Positions 6,043-12,018 of a stretch of DNA of 27,189 bases are shown in pieces. The position numbers were made by a program, and so were the translations under genes. How positions within the stretch are numbered: the first letter of the stretch is position 1; each line of letters opens with the position of its first letter. This DNA comes from a virus. The notes beneath the pieces are model-generated. The model saw only the letters and a program-made list of their open reading frames with translations. It was not told where the DNA came from and ran no database searches. The DNA is taken from IMG/VR virus record IMGVR_UViG_3300025732_000221, positions 1-27,189 of that record, one strand, 5' to 3'.

Positions 6043-6266
6043 GCAAGGATCTTTTTTTGATTTTTATAGGGCCTGTATTGGTTTGTGCTGCTGTCGGTGT
6101 TGCGTGGTTGATTGAGCGTTACTGGGTAGAGTGCCGGCATGAGTGGAGTGAATGGCAGTCGGAGTTGACGGACCATGCTTATGTGCAGCACAAGGAGTGC
6201 ATTAAGTGCAAATATGTTTTCACCTATCAGTTGCGCAAGATGGGTCCAACGAAGGATGAATCATGA
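6039..6266 (+). CDS. small membrane protein with zinc-ribbon-like tail
   Basis: This 75-aa protein has one N-terminal transmembrane segment (LFLIFIGPVLVCAAVGVAWLI, about residues 5-25) followed by a soluble part with CRHEW and later CIKCKY. Those cysteines and nearby histidines could bind zinc. The topology is probably N-terminal anchor with a cytoplasmic tail. The start (ATGA overlap, AAGGAA upstream) is preferred over an earlier ATG lying inside the previous gene. Function is unknown. Confidence 0.7.
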   Translation: MSKDLFLIFIGPVLVCAAVGVAWLIERYWVECRHEWSEWQSELTDHAYVQHKECIKCKYVFTYQLRKMGPTKDES

Positions 6267-6439
6267 TGGTACGCAAAGTCAGGGGGGAGAACAGGGTAGG
6301 CAAAATTAATTTGTCTTACTCTGAAGTATTGCTTGCTGAGAAGTTAGGCATGACAGTGGAGAAGTATGCGTTGAAGCAGCTTGAATTGATTGCAAAGAAG
6401 CGCAGATGGAAATGGTTTTTTGACAGGAGCAAAGCATGA
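6263..6439 (+). CDS. short basic phage protein (58 aa)
   Basis: This frame encodes MMVRKVRGENRVGKINLSYS followed by a helix with EVLLAEKLGMTVEKYALKQL and a basic-aromatic C-terminus KKRRWKWFFDRSKA. It is joined to both neighbours by ATGA overlaps (6263 and 6436), which strongly supports it despite its size. The pattern, a short strand then helix-turn-helix and a basic tail, resembles a known group of tiny phage proteins, possibly ribbon-helix-helix or DNA binding. That role is inferred. Confidence 0.7.
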   Translation: MMVRKVRGENRVGKINLSYSEVLLAEKLGMTVEKYALKQLELIAKKRRWKWFFDRSKA

Positions 6440-6684
6440 ACAGAGAAGACATTATTCGCATGGCACATGAATCGCATTTAGATGTCTACGGACTTGGTAC
6501 AGACTACGCAAAGTTTGCTGATGCACTTGAACGCTTTGCCGCCCTTGTCGCTTCTGCCGAGCGTGAGGCGTGTGCAAGAGTTTGTGATGACATTAACGCA
6601 AAATATAAATGGCCTGAAGACACAGCAGAACGAGTTGCAAGCCAATGGTGCGCTGATTCCATTCGAGCAAGGGGACAAGCATGA
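6436..6684 (+). CDS. small helical phage protein (MNREDIIRMA family)
   Basis: The 82-aa protein starts MNREDIIRMAHESHLDVYGL. A helix ALERFAALVASAEREACARV and a C-terminal CADSIRARG follow. This is a very common small phage protein family of unknown function. The next gene has the same layout (MTQDEIIEMV...LEAFAKLIAQHERKKA), so the two look like diverged tandem copies. ATGA overlaps join it to both neighbours. A GGAGC ribosome site is visible. Confidence 0.8.
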   Translation: MNREDIIRMAHESHLDVYGLGTDYAKFADALERFAALVASAEREACARVCDDINAKYKWPEDTAERVASQWCADSIRARGQA

Positions 6685-6929
6685 CACAAGATGAAATCAT
6701 TGAAATGGTACTAAAAGCGCATAATTCGCCAACTACAACTAGGTGGTGGGATATGGATATTGTAGCGCTTGAAGCCTTTGCCAAGCTAATAGCACAACAT
6801 GAGCGTAAAAAGGCGCAAGATGAAATTGACACCCTGTACGAGATGTACAAGCTGGTGTGTAGTCAGCGCGACGAGTTGATGGATCAACAACGGGCGCAGG
6901 TCGCCGCGCTGCGGGGGAAAATACAATGA
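6681..6929 (+). CDS. small helical protein, diverged relative of the preceding gene
   Basis: The 82-aa protein (MTQDEIIEMVLKAHNSPTTT...) repeats the arrangement of the gene before it: short helix, loop, then the amphipathic helix LEAFAKLIAQHERKKAQDEI. The remainder is a probable coiled coil (LYEMYKLVCSQRDELMDQQRAQ). ATGA overlaps at both ends place it inside the coupled polycistron. Function is unknown. Confidence 0.75.
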   Translation: MTQDEIIEMVLKAHNSPTTTRWWDMDIVALEAFAKLIAQHERKKAQDEIDTLYEMYKLVCSQRDELMDQQRAQVAALRGKIQ

Positions 6930-7126
6930 CCGTGGAGATCAACAGCTCAAACACCGTAGCGGTTGACCGCGAGTACTACTGGCAACCTATGGACACCTGC
7001 CCCCGTGGCGTCAAGGTTCAACTGCTCGGTGCAGGTGGGGTCGCCGTGTACGGTCAATACCACGGCAAAGACCCGTGGTGGACGCACTGGGCTCCGCTGC
7101 CCGTTAAACCGAAGGAGGACAAATGA
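6926..7126 (+). CDS. DUF551-like small protein
   Basis: This 66-aa protein has the DUF551 pattern: WQPMDTCPRGVKVQLLG, a glycine-rich turn, and an ending WWTHWAPLPVKP. DUF551 proteins are short beta-rich phage proteins of unknown function. It overlaps both neighbours by ATGA. The sequence is complete for the family core. Confidence 0.8.
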   Translation: MTVEINSSNTVAVDREYYWQPMDTCPRGVKVQLLGAGGVAVYGQYHGKDPWWTHWAPLPVKPKEDK

Positions 7127-7296
7127 CCAAAGACGAAGCATTACGCCTTGCATTGGCTTTCAGTTTGTTGTTTTTAACTGGATGCGGAGAATACAAATGT
7201 GTTGAAGGCACGATTTATTCCAAATTAGATAAAGACACTTGGGTTAAATCCGGCCTTTGGAATGAAACTAAATGCATTACAGAGGTGACAAAATGA
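7123..7296 (+). CDS. small lipoprotein with chimeric N-terminus
   Basis: The 57-aa protein starts MTKDEALRLALAFSLLFLTG and continues with Cys21: LTGC is a lipobox, predicting a lipid-modified cysteine. The mature part carries C26 and C51. A strong AAGGAGG site lies 5 bases before the ATG, and ATGA overlaps join both neighbours. Residues 1-10 nearly repeat the next protein (MTQTEALRLALE), and 22 bases at 7135-7156 are identical to 7305-7326. The usual positively charged signal-peptide start is thus replaced by a net neutral one. Comparable phage lipoproteins are small periplasm-facing proteins of unknown role. Confidence 0.7.
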   Translation: MTKDEALRLALAFSLLFLTGCGEYKCVEGTIYSKLDKDTWVKSGLWNETKCITEVTK

Positions 7297-7326
7297 CACA
7301 GACAGAAGCATTACGCCTTGCATTGG
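7135..7326 (+). repeat. 22-bp direct repeat at the 5' ends of two adjacent genes
   Basis: Bases 7135-7156 and 7305-7326 are identical. Each begins 12 bases after the start codon of its gene (7123 and 7293), so the two proteins share the residues EALRLAL. A recombination between such short identical tracts would swap or duplicate a 5' end. Confidence 0.85.
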
Positions 7327-8300
7327 AGGCGTTGAAAGAAGATAGGGCATGGCTTGAAACCGATGCGCCAACCGAAGTTTGGGAAAAGAACAATGAAGCC
7401 ATCACCACCATTAAAGCCGCACTAGAAGCGAAGGATGAGCCTCATAAATGGAAACTTGTTCCAATAGAACCAACCGATGAAATGCTCAAAGCAATGGATG
7501 AATGTTCAATAGAAGGTTATGACGAGCGTTTATATGCTGGTTATGCGGCATCGGTTTACATGGCGGCAGTTGATGTTGCCCCAAGCCCATCACAGCAACA
7601 CGCAGAAGACATAGCAAAATTGGGTTGGCAATATTTTGAGTGTCCTGCCTGTGGCTCAGAAGGAGCAAGAGCGTTTCCTAAACAAGAAGTGAAGGATGAG
7701 CCTGTGGCGCATTCAGTAGTTGCGGGAGCGTTATTTGACTTTATGGGTTGGTTAACTTCACGTGAGAAACGGCTAATTTTGTCTAGTGTTGATGAGGCAA
7801 GCCCAGCGGTGGAAGCCATTACAGAGTTTGCCATCAAGCGCAATTTAAGTCTTAAATATGCAGAAGTGGGCTATTGGACGGAGTTTCTTGCCACCCCACC
7901 ACAGCAAGAAGCGAAGGATGAGCCTGTGGCGTTGAAGATGGATGTGATTGTTGTCAATCTGGTTCGTGAAGGCATCAACAAACATCGAGCCAGAGAACTT
8001 GCAGAGCATTTCATCAAACACACCACCACCCCACCACAGCGCAAGGAGCCAGAGCCAGTGGTGTGGATGTATCAAGACAAAAGCACACATGAAGTGCGCT
8101 TTCAAAAACACATGAGAGGTTTTGTTGACCACGGAGCAACCTACGAAACACCTCTCTACACCACCCCACCACAGCGCAAGCCGCTGACGGATGATGAGAT
8201 TACGCTAATCATTGCTGACTGCGCTAGTTCGCATCAACATACTGATATTCACTTAGCCAGAGCCATTGAACAAGCACACGGCATTAAGGGGGAAGCATGA
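7293..8300 (+). CDS. mosaic phage protein built of linker-joined modules
   Basis: This 335-aa protein is a string of short modules. They are an N-terminal helix (MTQTEALRLALEALKEDRAW), a WKLVPIEPTDEMLKAM unit, a CPAC unit, a VAGALFDFMGW...VDEASPAVEAI unit, a MDVIVVNLVREGINKHRARE unit, a VVWMYQD...TPLYT unit and a RKPLTDDEI C-terminus. They are separated by near-identical linkers EAKDEP(VA) and TPPQ. At DNA level the linkers are almost identical (7425-7442, 7686-7709, 7908-7931; 8024-8045 and 8159-8180). I recognise the separate modules from unrelated phages. The function is unknown. The start at 7293 overlaps the lipoprotein stop (ATGA). Confidence 0.8.
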   Translation: MTQTEALRLALEALKEDRAWLETDAPTEVWEKNNEAITTIKAALEAKDEPHKWKLVPIEPTDEMLKAMDECSIEGYDERLYAGYAASVYMAAVDVAPSPSQQHAEDIAKLGWQYFECPACGSEGARAFPKQEVKDEPVAHSVVAGALFDFMGWLTSREKRLILSSVDEASPAVEAITEFAIKRNLSLKYAEVGYWTEFLATPPQQEAKDEPVALKMDVIVVNLVREGINKHRARELAEHFIKHTTTPPQRKEPEPVVWMYQDKSTHEVRFQKHMRGFVDHGATYETPLYTTPPQRKPLTDDEITLIIADCASSHQHTDIHLARAIEQAHGIKGEA

Positions 8301-8536
8301 CAGACGAACAAGTTGAAAAAATCATCAAGTCAAACATGATGTTGCAAATGAATCTTGCTGGCATAAGAGCAGACTTTGAAGAGGCATTACAGCGCACATG
8401 GGTAGGGCTGACGGATGAGGAAATTCAACAAAGCTACAGACTAAAGTGCAAAGAGTTTGGTCATTGGTTGGATGAAAGAGCGTTTCTTGTTGCCACTAAG
8501 TGGGCAGAAGCCAAACTCAAGGAGCGCAACGGATGA
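8297..8536 (+). CDS. small protein with TWVGLTDEEI module
   Basis: This 79-aa protein starts MTDEQVEKIIKSNMMLQMNL and has ALQRTWVGLTDEEIQQ followed by a helical part ending AKLKERNG. The GLTDEEI unit is related to PLTDDEI of the upstream mosaic protein; the 12 bases GCTGACGGATGA occur in both (8183-8194 and 8407-8418). It overlaps both neighbours by ATGA. Function is unknown. Confidence 0.7.
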   Translation: MTDEQVEKIIKSNMMLQMNLAGIRADFEEALQRTWVGLTDEEIQQSYRLKCKEFGHWLDERAFLVATKWAEAKLKERNG

Positions 8537-8697
8537 TTCTGAACCAAGGAAAACTAGCGGGTGGCTTGGCTGATGAGCTGATTGAAGTCGTTCGCAAGTA
8601 TGACGAAACGCTTTACATGTCTACTGTGATAGGCGTACTGGAGCTGGTTAAGCAACAACTGATACAAGAAAACGTGGTGGAGGACGACGATGATTGA
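8533..8697 (+). CDS. short acidic protein, function unknown
   Basis: This 54-aa, helical, acidic protein (MILNQGKLAGGLADELIEVV...) ends with five acidic residues, EDDDD. The ATG overlaps the previous stop (ATGA) and GGAG lies upstream. It overlaps the glutaredoxin gene by 8 bases. No family is recognised. Confidence 0.6.
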   Translation: MILNQGKLAGGLADELIEVVRKYDETLYMSTVIGVLELVKQQLIQENVVEDDDD

Positions 8698-8932
8698 TAT
8701 TCTGATTTATACAAAAAGCAATTGCCCTAATTGCACGGCAGCAAAGATGGTTTTAAAGATACAGGATCTGCCATACAGGGAAATCAGCGTGGACAGTGAA
8801 GAGAACAGGGCGCTGCTGATGAAGGAAGACGCCAAGGCGCGCCAAATGCCGCAGATCTTTATCAACGGTCAGCGGGTCGGGGGCCTTGCAGGCTTACAGG
8901 CGGCACTTAAACAAATCAAGGGGGCAGCATGA
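8690..8932 (+). CDS. glutaredoxin
   Basis: The 80-aa thioredoxin-fold protein has the dithiol active site CPNC (Cys12, Cys15), the cis-proline segment MPQIFI (Pro54) and the GG pair (64-65) that contacts glutathione. It should reduce disulfides using glutathione in the cytoplasm. Phage glutaredoxins commonly supply electrons to ribonucleotide reductase; no reductase is present in this window, so the partner may be elsewhere or host encoded. Length is normal. It is coupled to the genes on both sides by overlaps of 8 and 4 bases. Confidence 0.95.
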   Translation: MIDILIYTKSNCPNCTAAKMVLKIQDLPYREISVDSEENRALLMKEDAKARQMPQIFINGQRVGGLAGLQAALKQIKGAA

Positions 8933-9120
8933 CTGCGGAACTAAATCCTACGGAGCGGGCCTTGGGTTGGAGAAAGAGGCAAATGATTATTCATCAATTG
9001 GAAAAGAATCTGCGCAACGACACGATTGAAGAAATTGCGCAGGAAATTGAAAAGATGACAGCGTTTGGACCTGACACAATAGCAAGCTTTGCTGTCTACA
9101 TCAGGGGCATGAAGCGATGA
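8929..9120 (+). CDS. small helical phage protein
   Basis: This 63-aa protein (MTAELNPTERALGWRKRQMI...) is two charged helices followed by FGPDTIASFAVYIRGMK, a pattern I associate with a common phage family of unknown function. ATGA overlaps join it to the glutaredoxin gene and to the zinc-ribbon gene. Confidence 0.7.
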   Translation: MTAELNPTERALGWRKRQMIIHQLEKNLRNDTIEEIAQEIEKMTAFGPDTIASFAVYIRGMKR

Positions 9121-9350
9121 GCTTTGCCAACCAACATTTGCAGCTAGGGCGGGTATCTCCGATGCATAAATTTCAATTCTGTAACAAGTGTTCAACGATG
9201 CGTCCGCCGGAGGGTGGAATTGAATTGAGTGCGACGAGATGGCACTGCGCGAGTTGCTGGGCCAAACGATTAACAACAAAGAACTTAGTACAACATGCCA
9301 AGACCAAAACCACCGGAACCCCTAAAGGGAAGGTATCTAAGGATGTCTGA
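9117..9350 (+). CDS. small zinc-ribbon protein
   Basis: The 77-aa protein contains FCNKCSTMRPPEGGIEL and then WHCASCW, two CxxC knuckles 20 residues apart, which is a classic zinc ribbon. The C-terminal tail is Lys/Thr-rich. Similar short phage proteins are known but have no assigned role; nucleic-acid binding is plausible. The tail overlaps the following gene, which starts 56 bases before this stop in another frame. Confidence 0.75.
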   Translation: MSFANQHLQLGRVSPMHKFQFCNKCSTMRPPEGGIELSATRWHCASCWAKRLTTKNLVQHAKTKTTGTPKGKVSKDV

Positions 9351-9531
9351 CTCTGAATGGGCAGCATTTAAAGATTTAGGCGGAGCTGATTGGCTTCGCA
9401 AGATGATGAGAACGAAACCGAGAAATTATTATGAAGTGTTCCAAAGACCAGAAGAGGCTGCAACCCCAAGAGCCCCAAAAACCTTTGAGCCAAGAAGAGT
9501 TGATGGCGTGGTGGCCTTTCACGCGACTTGA
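9295..9531 (+). CDS. small DNA-binding-like protein (SEWAAFKDLGGADWLR family)
   Basis: This 78-aa protein starts MPRPKPPEPLKGRYLRMSDS and contains EWAAFKDLGGADWLRKMM, a strand-helix-helix pattern similar to ribbon-helix-helix proteins common in phages. The start is uncertain. ATG 9295 includes the basic arm but overlaps the zinc-ribbon gene by 56 bases and has a weak ribosome site. ATG 9343 would give the 8-base overlap common here and has AAGGGAAGG upstream. The longer form is kept because the arm plus LKGRYLRMS fits the family. Confidence 0.65.
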   Translation: MPRPKPPEPLKGRYLRMSDSEWAAFKDLGGADWLRKMMRTKPRNYYEVFQRPEEAATPRAPKTFEPRRVDGVVAFHAT

Positions 9532-9595
9532 CCCAAAGTTATTTCCAAAACCAAACCAACGCGATTTATCGCAATATGAGGAGAGTCCAATATGA
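9431..9595 (+). CDS. short Pro/Gln-rich protein, heavily overlapping
   Basis: This frame encodes 54 residues, MKCSKDQKRLQPQEPQKPLS followed by QEELMAWWPFTRLDPKLFPKPNQ and ending EESPI. Its stop overlaps the start of the next gene (ATGA at 9592), the rule in this cluster, which supports the frame. The first 101 bases overlap the preceding gene. A shorter start at 9503, with AGAAGAG upstream, would reduce the overlap. The C-terminal ending recalls short phage proteins, but no function is known. Confidence 0.55.
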   Translation: MKCSKDQKRLQPQEPQKPLSQEELMAWWPFTRLDPKLFPKPNQRDLSQYEESPI

Positions 9596-10152
9596 AAAAA
9601 CGTAAAACCATCAAGCTGCCGTCCAAAACCAAACGCGCGACAGCATTTATGCAGAGTAATCCTGCGGCAGCCCCAAATGAGGTAGCAGCCCGATTTGGCC
9701 TGACCAAACAATCCATCTATGTTTTGCGTAACAAGATGAAGAAGGAGGGCTTTGTATTCCCCAAGAGGGGTGAGCAGTTGCCCTCCCTTGCTCCGGCAGC
9801 GCCGCTTACATTAGGGGAATACCTTGAAGCCATAAATAATTCCCAAAAGCATGAGGAAGTGGGAATCGAGATGTACGAAGACGCGGTGGACGCGACGCTT
9901 GACGCTCGGGCCGTGGACTATGGCAAGTTCATCGAGGGCGCCGAAGTCATGCAGATGCTAAAACGTGTTGTACAGAATGCTCTGAGCAATCGTGACAAGG
10001 TGTTGGCACATGATCAAGCAGAGTCCATGGACATGATCATCCACAAGATTGGCCGCATTATTAACGGCAATCCTGACGTGGTAGATCACTGGTTGGATAT
10101 TGCCGGCTACGCGCAGTTGGTAGCGGACCGCCTAAACGGCCGCATCCGCTGA
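9592..10152 (+). CDS. helix-turn-helix + DUF6378 protein
   Basis: The 186-aa protein has a basic N-terminus and a helix-turn-helix (about residues 28-50: EVAARFGLTKQSIYVLRNKM). A DUF6378-type C-terminal domain (about 97-183) includes YGKFIEGAEVMQMLKRV, a SMDMIIHKIGRIINGN segment and the ending DIAGYAQLVADRL. DUF6378 is a phage domain of unknown function; with the helix-turn-helix the protein may regulate transcription or replication. AGGAGAG precedes the ATG. It is the last gene of the rightward polycistron, and its stop directly abuts the stop of the converging DNA polymerase gene. Confidence 0.8.
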   Translation: MKKRKTIKLPSKTKRATAFMQSNPAAAPNEVAARFGLTKQSIYVLRNKMKKEGFVFPKRGEQLPSLAPAAPLTLGEYLEAINNSQKHEEVGIEMYEDAVDATLDARAVDYGKFIEGAEVMQMLKRVVQNALSNRDKVLAHDQAESMDMIIHKIGRIINGNPDVVDHWLDIAGYAQLVADRLNGRIR

Positions 10153-12018
10153 TTACTTGGCCTCACCCCAGCTCGGTCCGACTTCCACATCGCACCGACT
10201 GGGGACCTGCATGTTGACACATGTTGCCATAATTTCGGCAGCACGCTCAGCTTCTGCTTTTGTTTTGACGCTCAGGGCCAGTTCATCGTGAACTTGCAGC
10301 ATGGGCATGATGCCCTCACGCGCTAGGGCAACCATGGCTGCCTTAGTCTGGTCGGCTGCAGAACCCTGAATCAAACGATTTAAGCCCTTGTAAGTGCCGG
10401 CGCGCTTGATCCGTTGGCCGTATTCAATGACGGCTTGCTCACGTGGCAGCGCTTTGTTCACTCCCCACTCCATCGGCTCCCAAAGTGGGAACCGGCATTT
10501 GCGCCCAAGCAGCGTGCGGATGGATCCGCCAGAGGCGGGATGCTCGATTCGTTTCATCACAGCATTGACTGTGCCTTTCAAGAACGGAACATTCCTGTGG
10601 AACTGGTCGATCAGCTCGGAAGCTTCGTCGAGGTTCAGGTCAAGCTGCGCTGCAAGCTTGTTTTTGCCCATTCCGTACATCAACCCCAGACCAATTGTCT
10701 TGGCAGCCTTGCGTTTGATGCCGGCCATGTCGGCAACCATCTGGTGGAAGTCAGTATTTGGATTTTCTTGATAGGCTGACACCATTTTGTCAGCTCCGGG
10801 TAAGTCTAGTAGTGATGCATAGTGCACAAGAAGGCGTGGTTCTTGAGACGAGAAGTCATTTGAGGCCCAAAGCTCGCCGTCTTCTGGCAAAAACAAGCCG
10901 CGGACCATGGGGCCGATGATTTCATGGCGCGCAGGGACCTGCTGCAGGTTCGGATTGGCCATGGACAGGCGTCCTGTAACGGTGCCGCCATCATCTGAGC
11001 GCATCTGGTTGACGTGCGGATGAATGCGGCCAGTCTTGGCGCTGAAGTTCAGATAAGGCTGCAGGAAAGTGCTGTGTGTTTTGTTGGTTTCGCGGGCCTC
11101 TACGATCATTTTGGCAATCGGATGCTCACAACCATCCAAGAAACCTTTTGTGAAGCTTGGAAGGCCGTTTTCTGTCTTGGCATAAGGCAAATTAAGCTTG
11201 TCAAAAGCTAAGGCGATGCTTTGTGCGGCCCAGATATCGACGTTGGATCCGACAAGTGATTTGAGGTCCTTGTGGATTTGTTTTTCGCGGGCAATCAACT
11301 GCTCGATGAGCTGCTCACATTTTGGTCGGTCAAAGCGGATACCGCGCACGGTCATGTTGTGCAGGACGGGGAAGGCTTCTGTTTCGAGGTTAAAGATCGA
11401 TTCGACTTCATCCTGACGCATGCGAATCTTGAACGATTGCCAGAGTTTCAGTGTGAGCGCGGCATCCTGCTCAGCGTACTCCCCCACATACATGGCGGGT
11501 AGTTTCCAAAGTTCCTTTTTCGGGTGGACTCCGAAGTCTGCAGCGGCTTGTTTGAGCCCTTGCTCTGACTTGATTTCTTGGAGGTAATCAAATCCCAAGG
11601 CGTTGAGAGAATAGCTGAAACGGTTCTCATCAAGAATTGGGGCGGCGAGCATGGTATCGATGATCCGTCCGTTGACTTTAAAACCACTTGCTTGTAGCCA
11701 CCCCAAGTCATAGGCGGCGTTATGCATAACCTTATCGGAAGGGTAAGCCAATACGTCCGTAATCCATCGTTCCACTCGGCGTTTGTCCAGATTTCCACCA
11801 CCTTGATGCGCCACTGGAAAATAGCCAGACCATCCATCGACGGCAATGGCGTAGCCGACAATGAAACCGTCGTTCCGAGGCCATCCCGGGCCCATGGATT
11901 CCATGTTGGGGTCACAAGTTTCGAGGTCAATTGCAATTTCTTTCGCTGTTGAAAGGTTTGGGAATACCTCTGGGGCCACCCACTCCGTTGGTGTTGGGAA
12001 AAGGGGAATTGTTTTCAT
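10153..12018 (-). CDS. family A DNA polymerase with 3'-5' exonuclease
   Basis: The 621-aa polymerase copies the phage genome. The proofreading domain (about 25-200) has ExoI IDLETCD (Asp31, Glu33), ExoII HNAAYD (Asp104) and ExoIII YAEQDAAL (Asp185). The polymerase domain has motif A NDFSSQEPR (Asp388, Glu393), motif B RKAAKTIGLGLMYG (Arg436, Lys440, Tyr448) and motif C VHDE (Asp578), all intact. No 5' nuclease domain is present, as usual in phages. The residue equivalent to E. coli Phe762 is Leu444. The ATG overlaps the helicase stop (ATGA), so synthesis is coupled. It ends stop-to-stop against the converging gene without an obvious terminator. Confidence 0.97.
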   Translation of the reverse strand: MKTIPLFPTPTEWVAPEVFPNLSTAKEIAIDLETCDPNMESMGPGWPRNDGFIVGYAIAVDGWSGYFPVAHQGGGNLDKRRVERWITDVLAYPSDKVMHNAAYDLGWLQASGFKVNGRIIDTMLAAPILDENRFSYSLNALGFDYLQEIKSEQGLKQAAADFGVHPKKELWKLPAMYVGEYAEQDAALTLKLWQSFKIRMRQDEVESIFNLETEAFPVLHNMTVRGIRFDRPKCEQLIEQLIAREKQIHKDLKSLVGSNVDIWAAQSIALAFDKLNLPYAKTENGLPSFTKGFLDGCEHPIAKMIVEARETNKTHSTFLQPYLNFSAKTGRIHPHVNQMRSDDGGTVTGRLSMANPNLQQVPARHEIIGPMVRGLFLPEDGELWASNDFSSQEPRLLVHYASLLDLPGADKMVSAYQENPNTDFHQMVADMAGIKRKAAKTIGLGLMYGMGKNKLAAQLDLNLDEASELIDQFHRNVPFLKGTVNAVMKRIEHPASGGSIRTLLGRKCRFPLWEPMEWGVNKALPREQAVIEYGQRIKRAGTYKGLNRLIQGSAADQTKAAMVALAREGIMPMLQVHDELALSVKTKAEAERAAEIMATCVNMQVPSRCDVEVGPSWGEAK

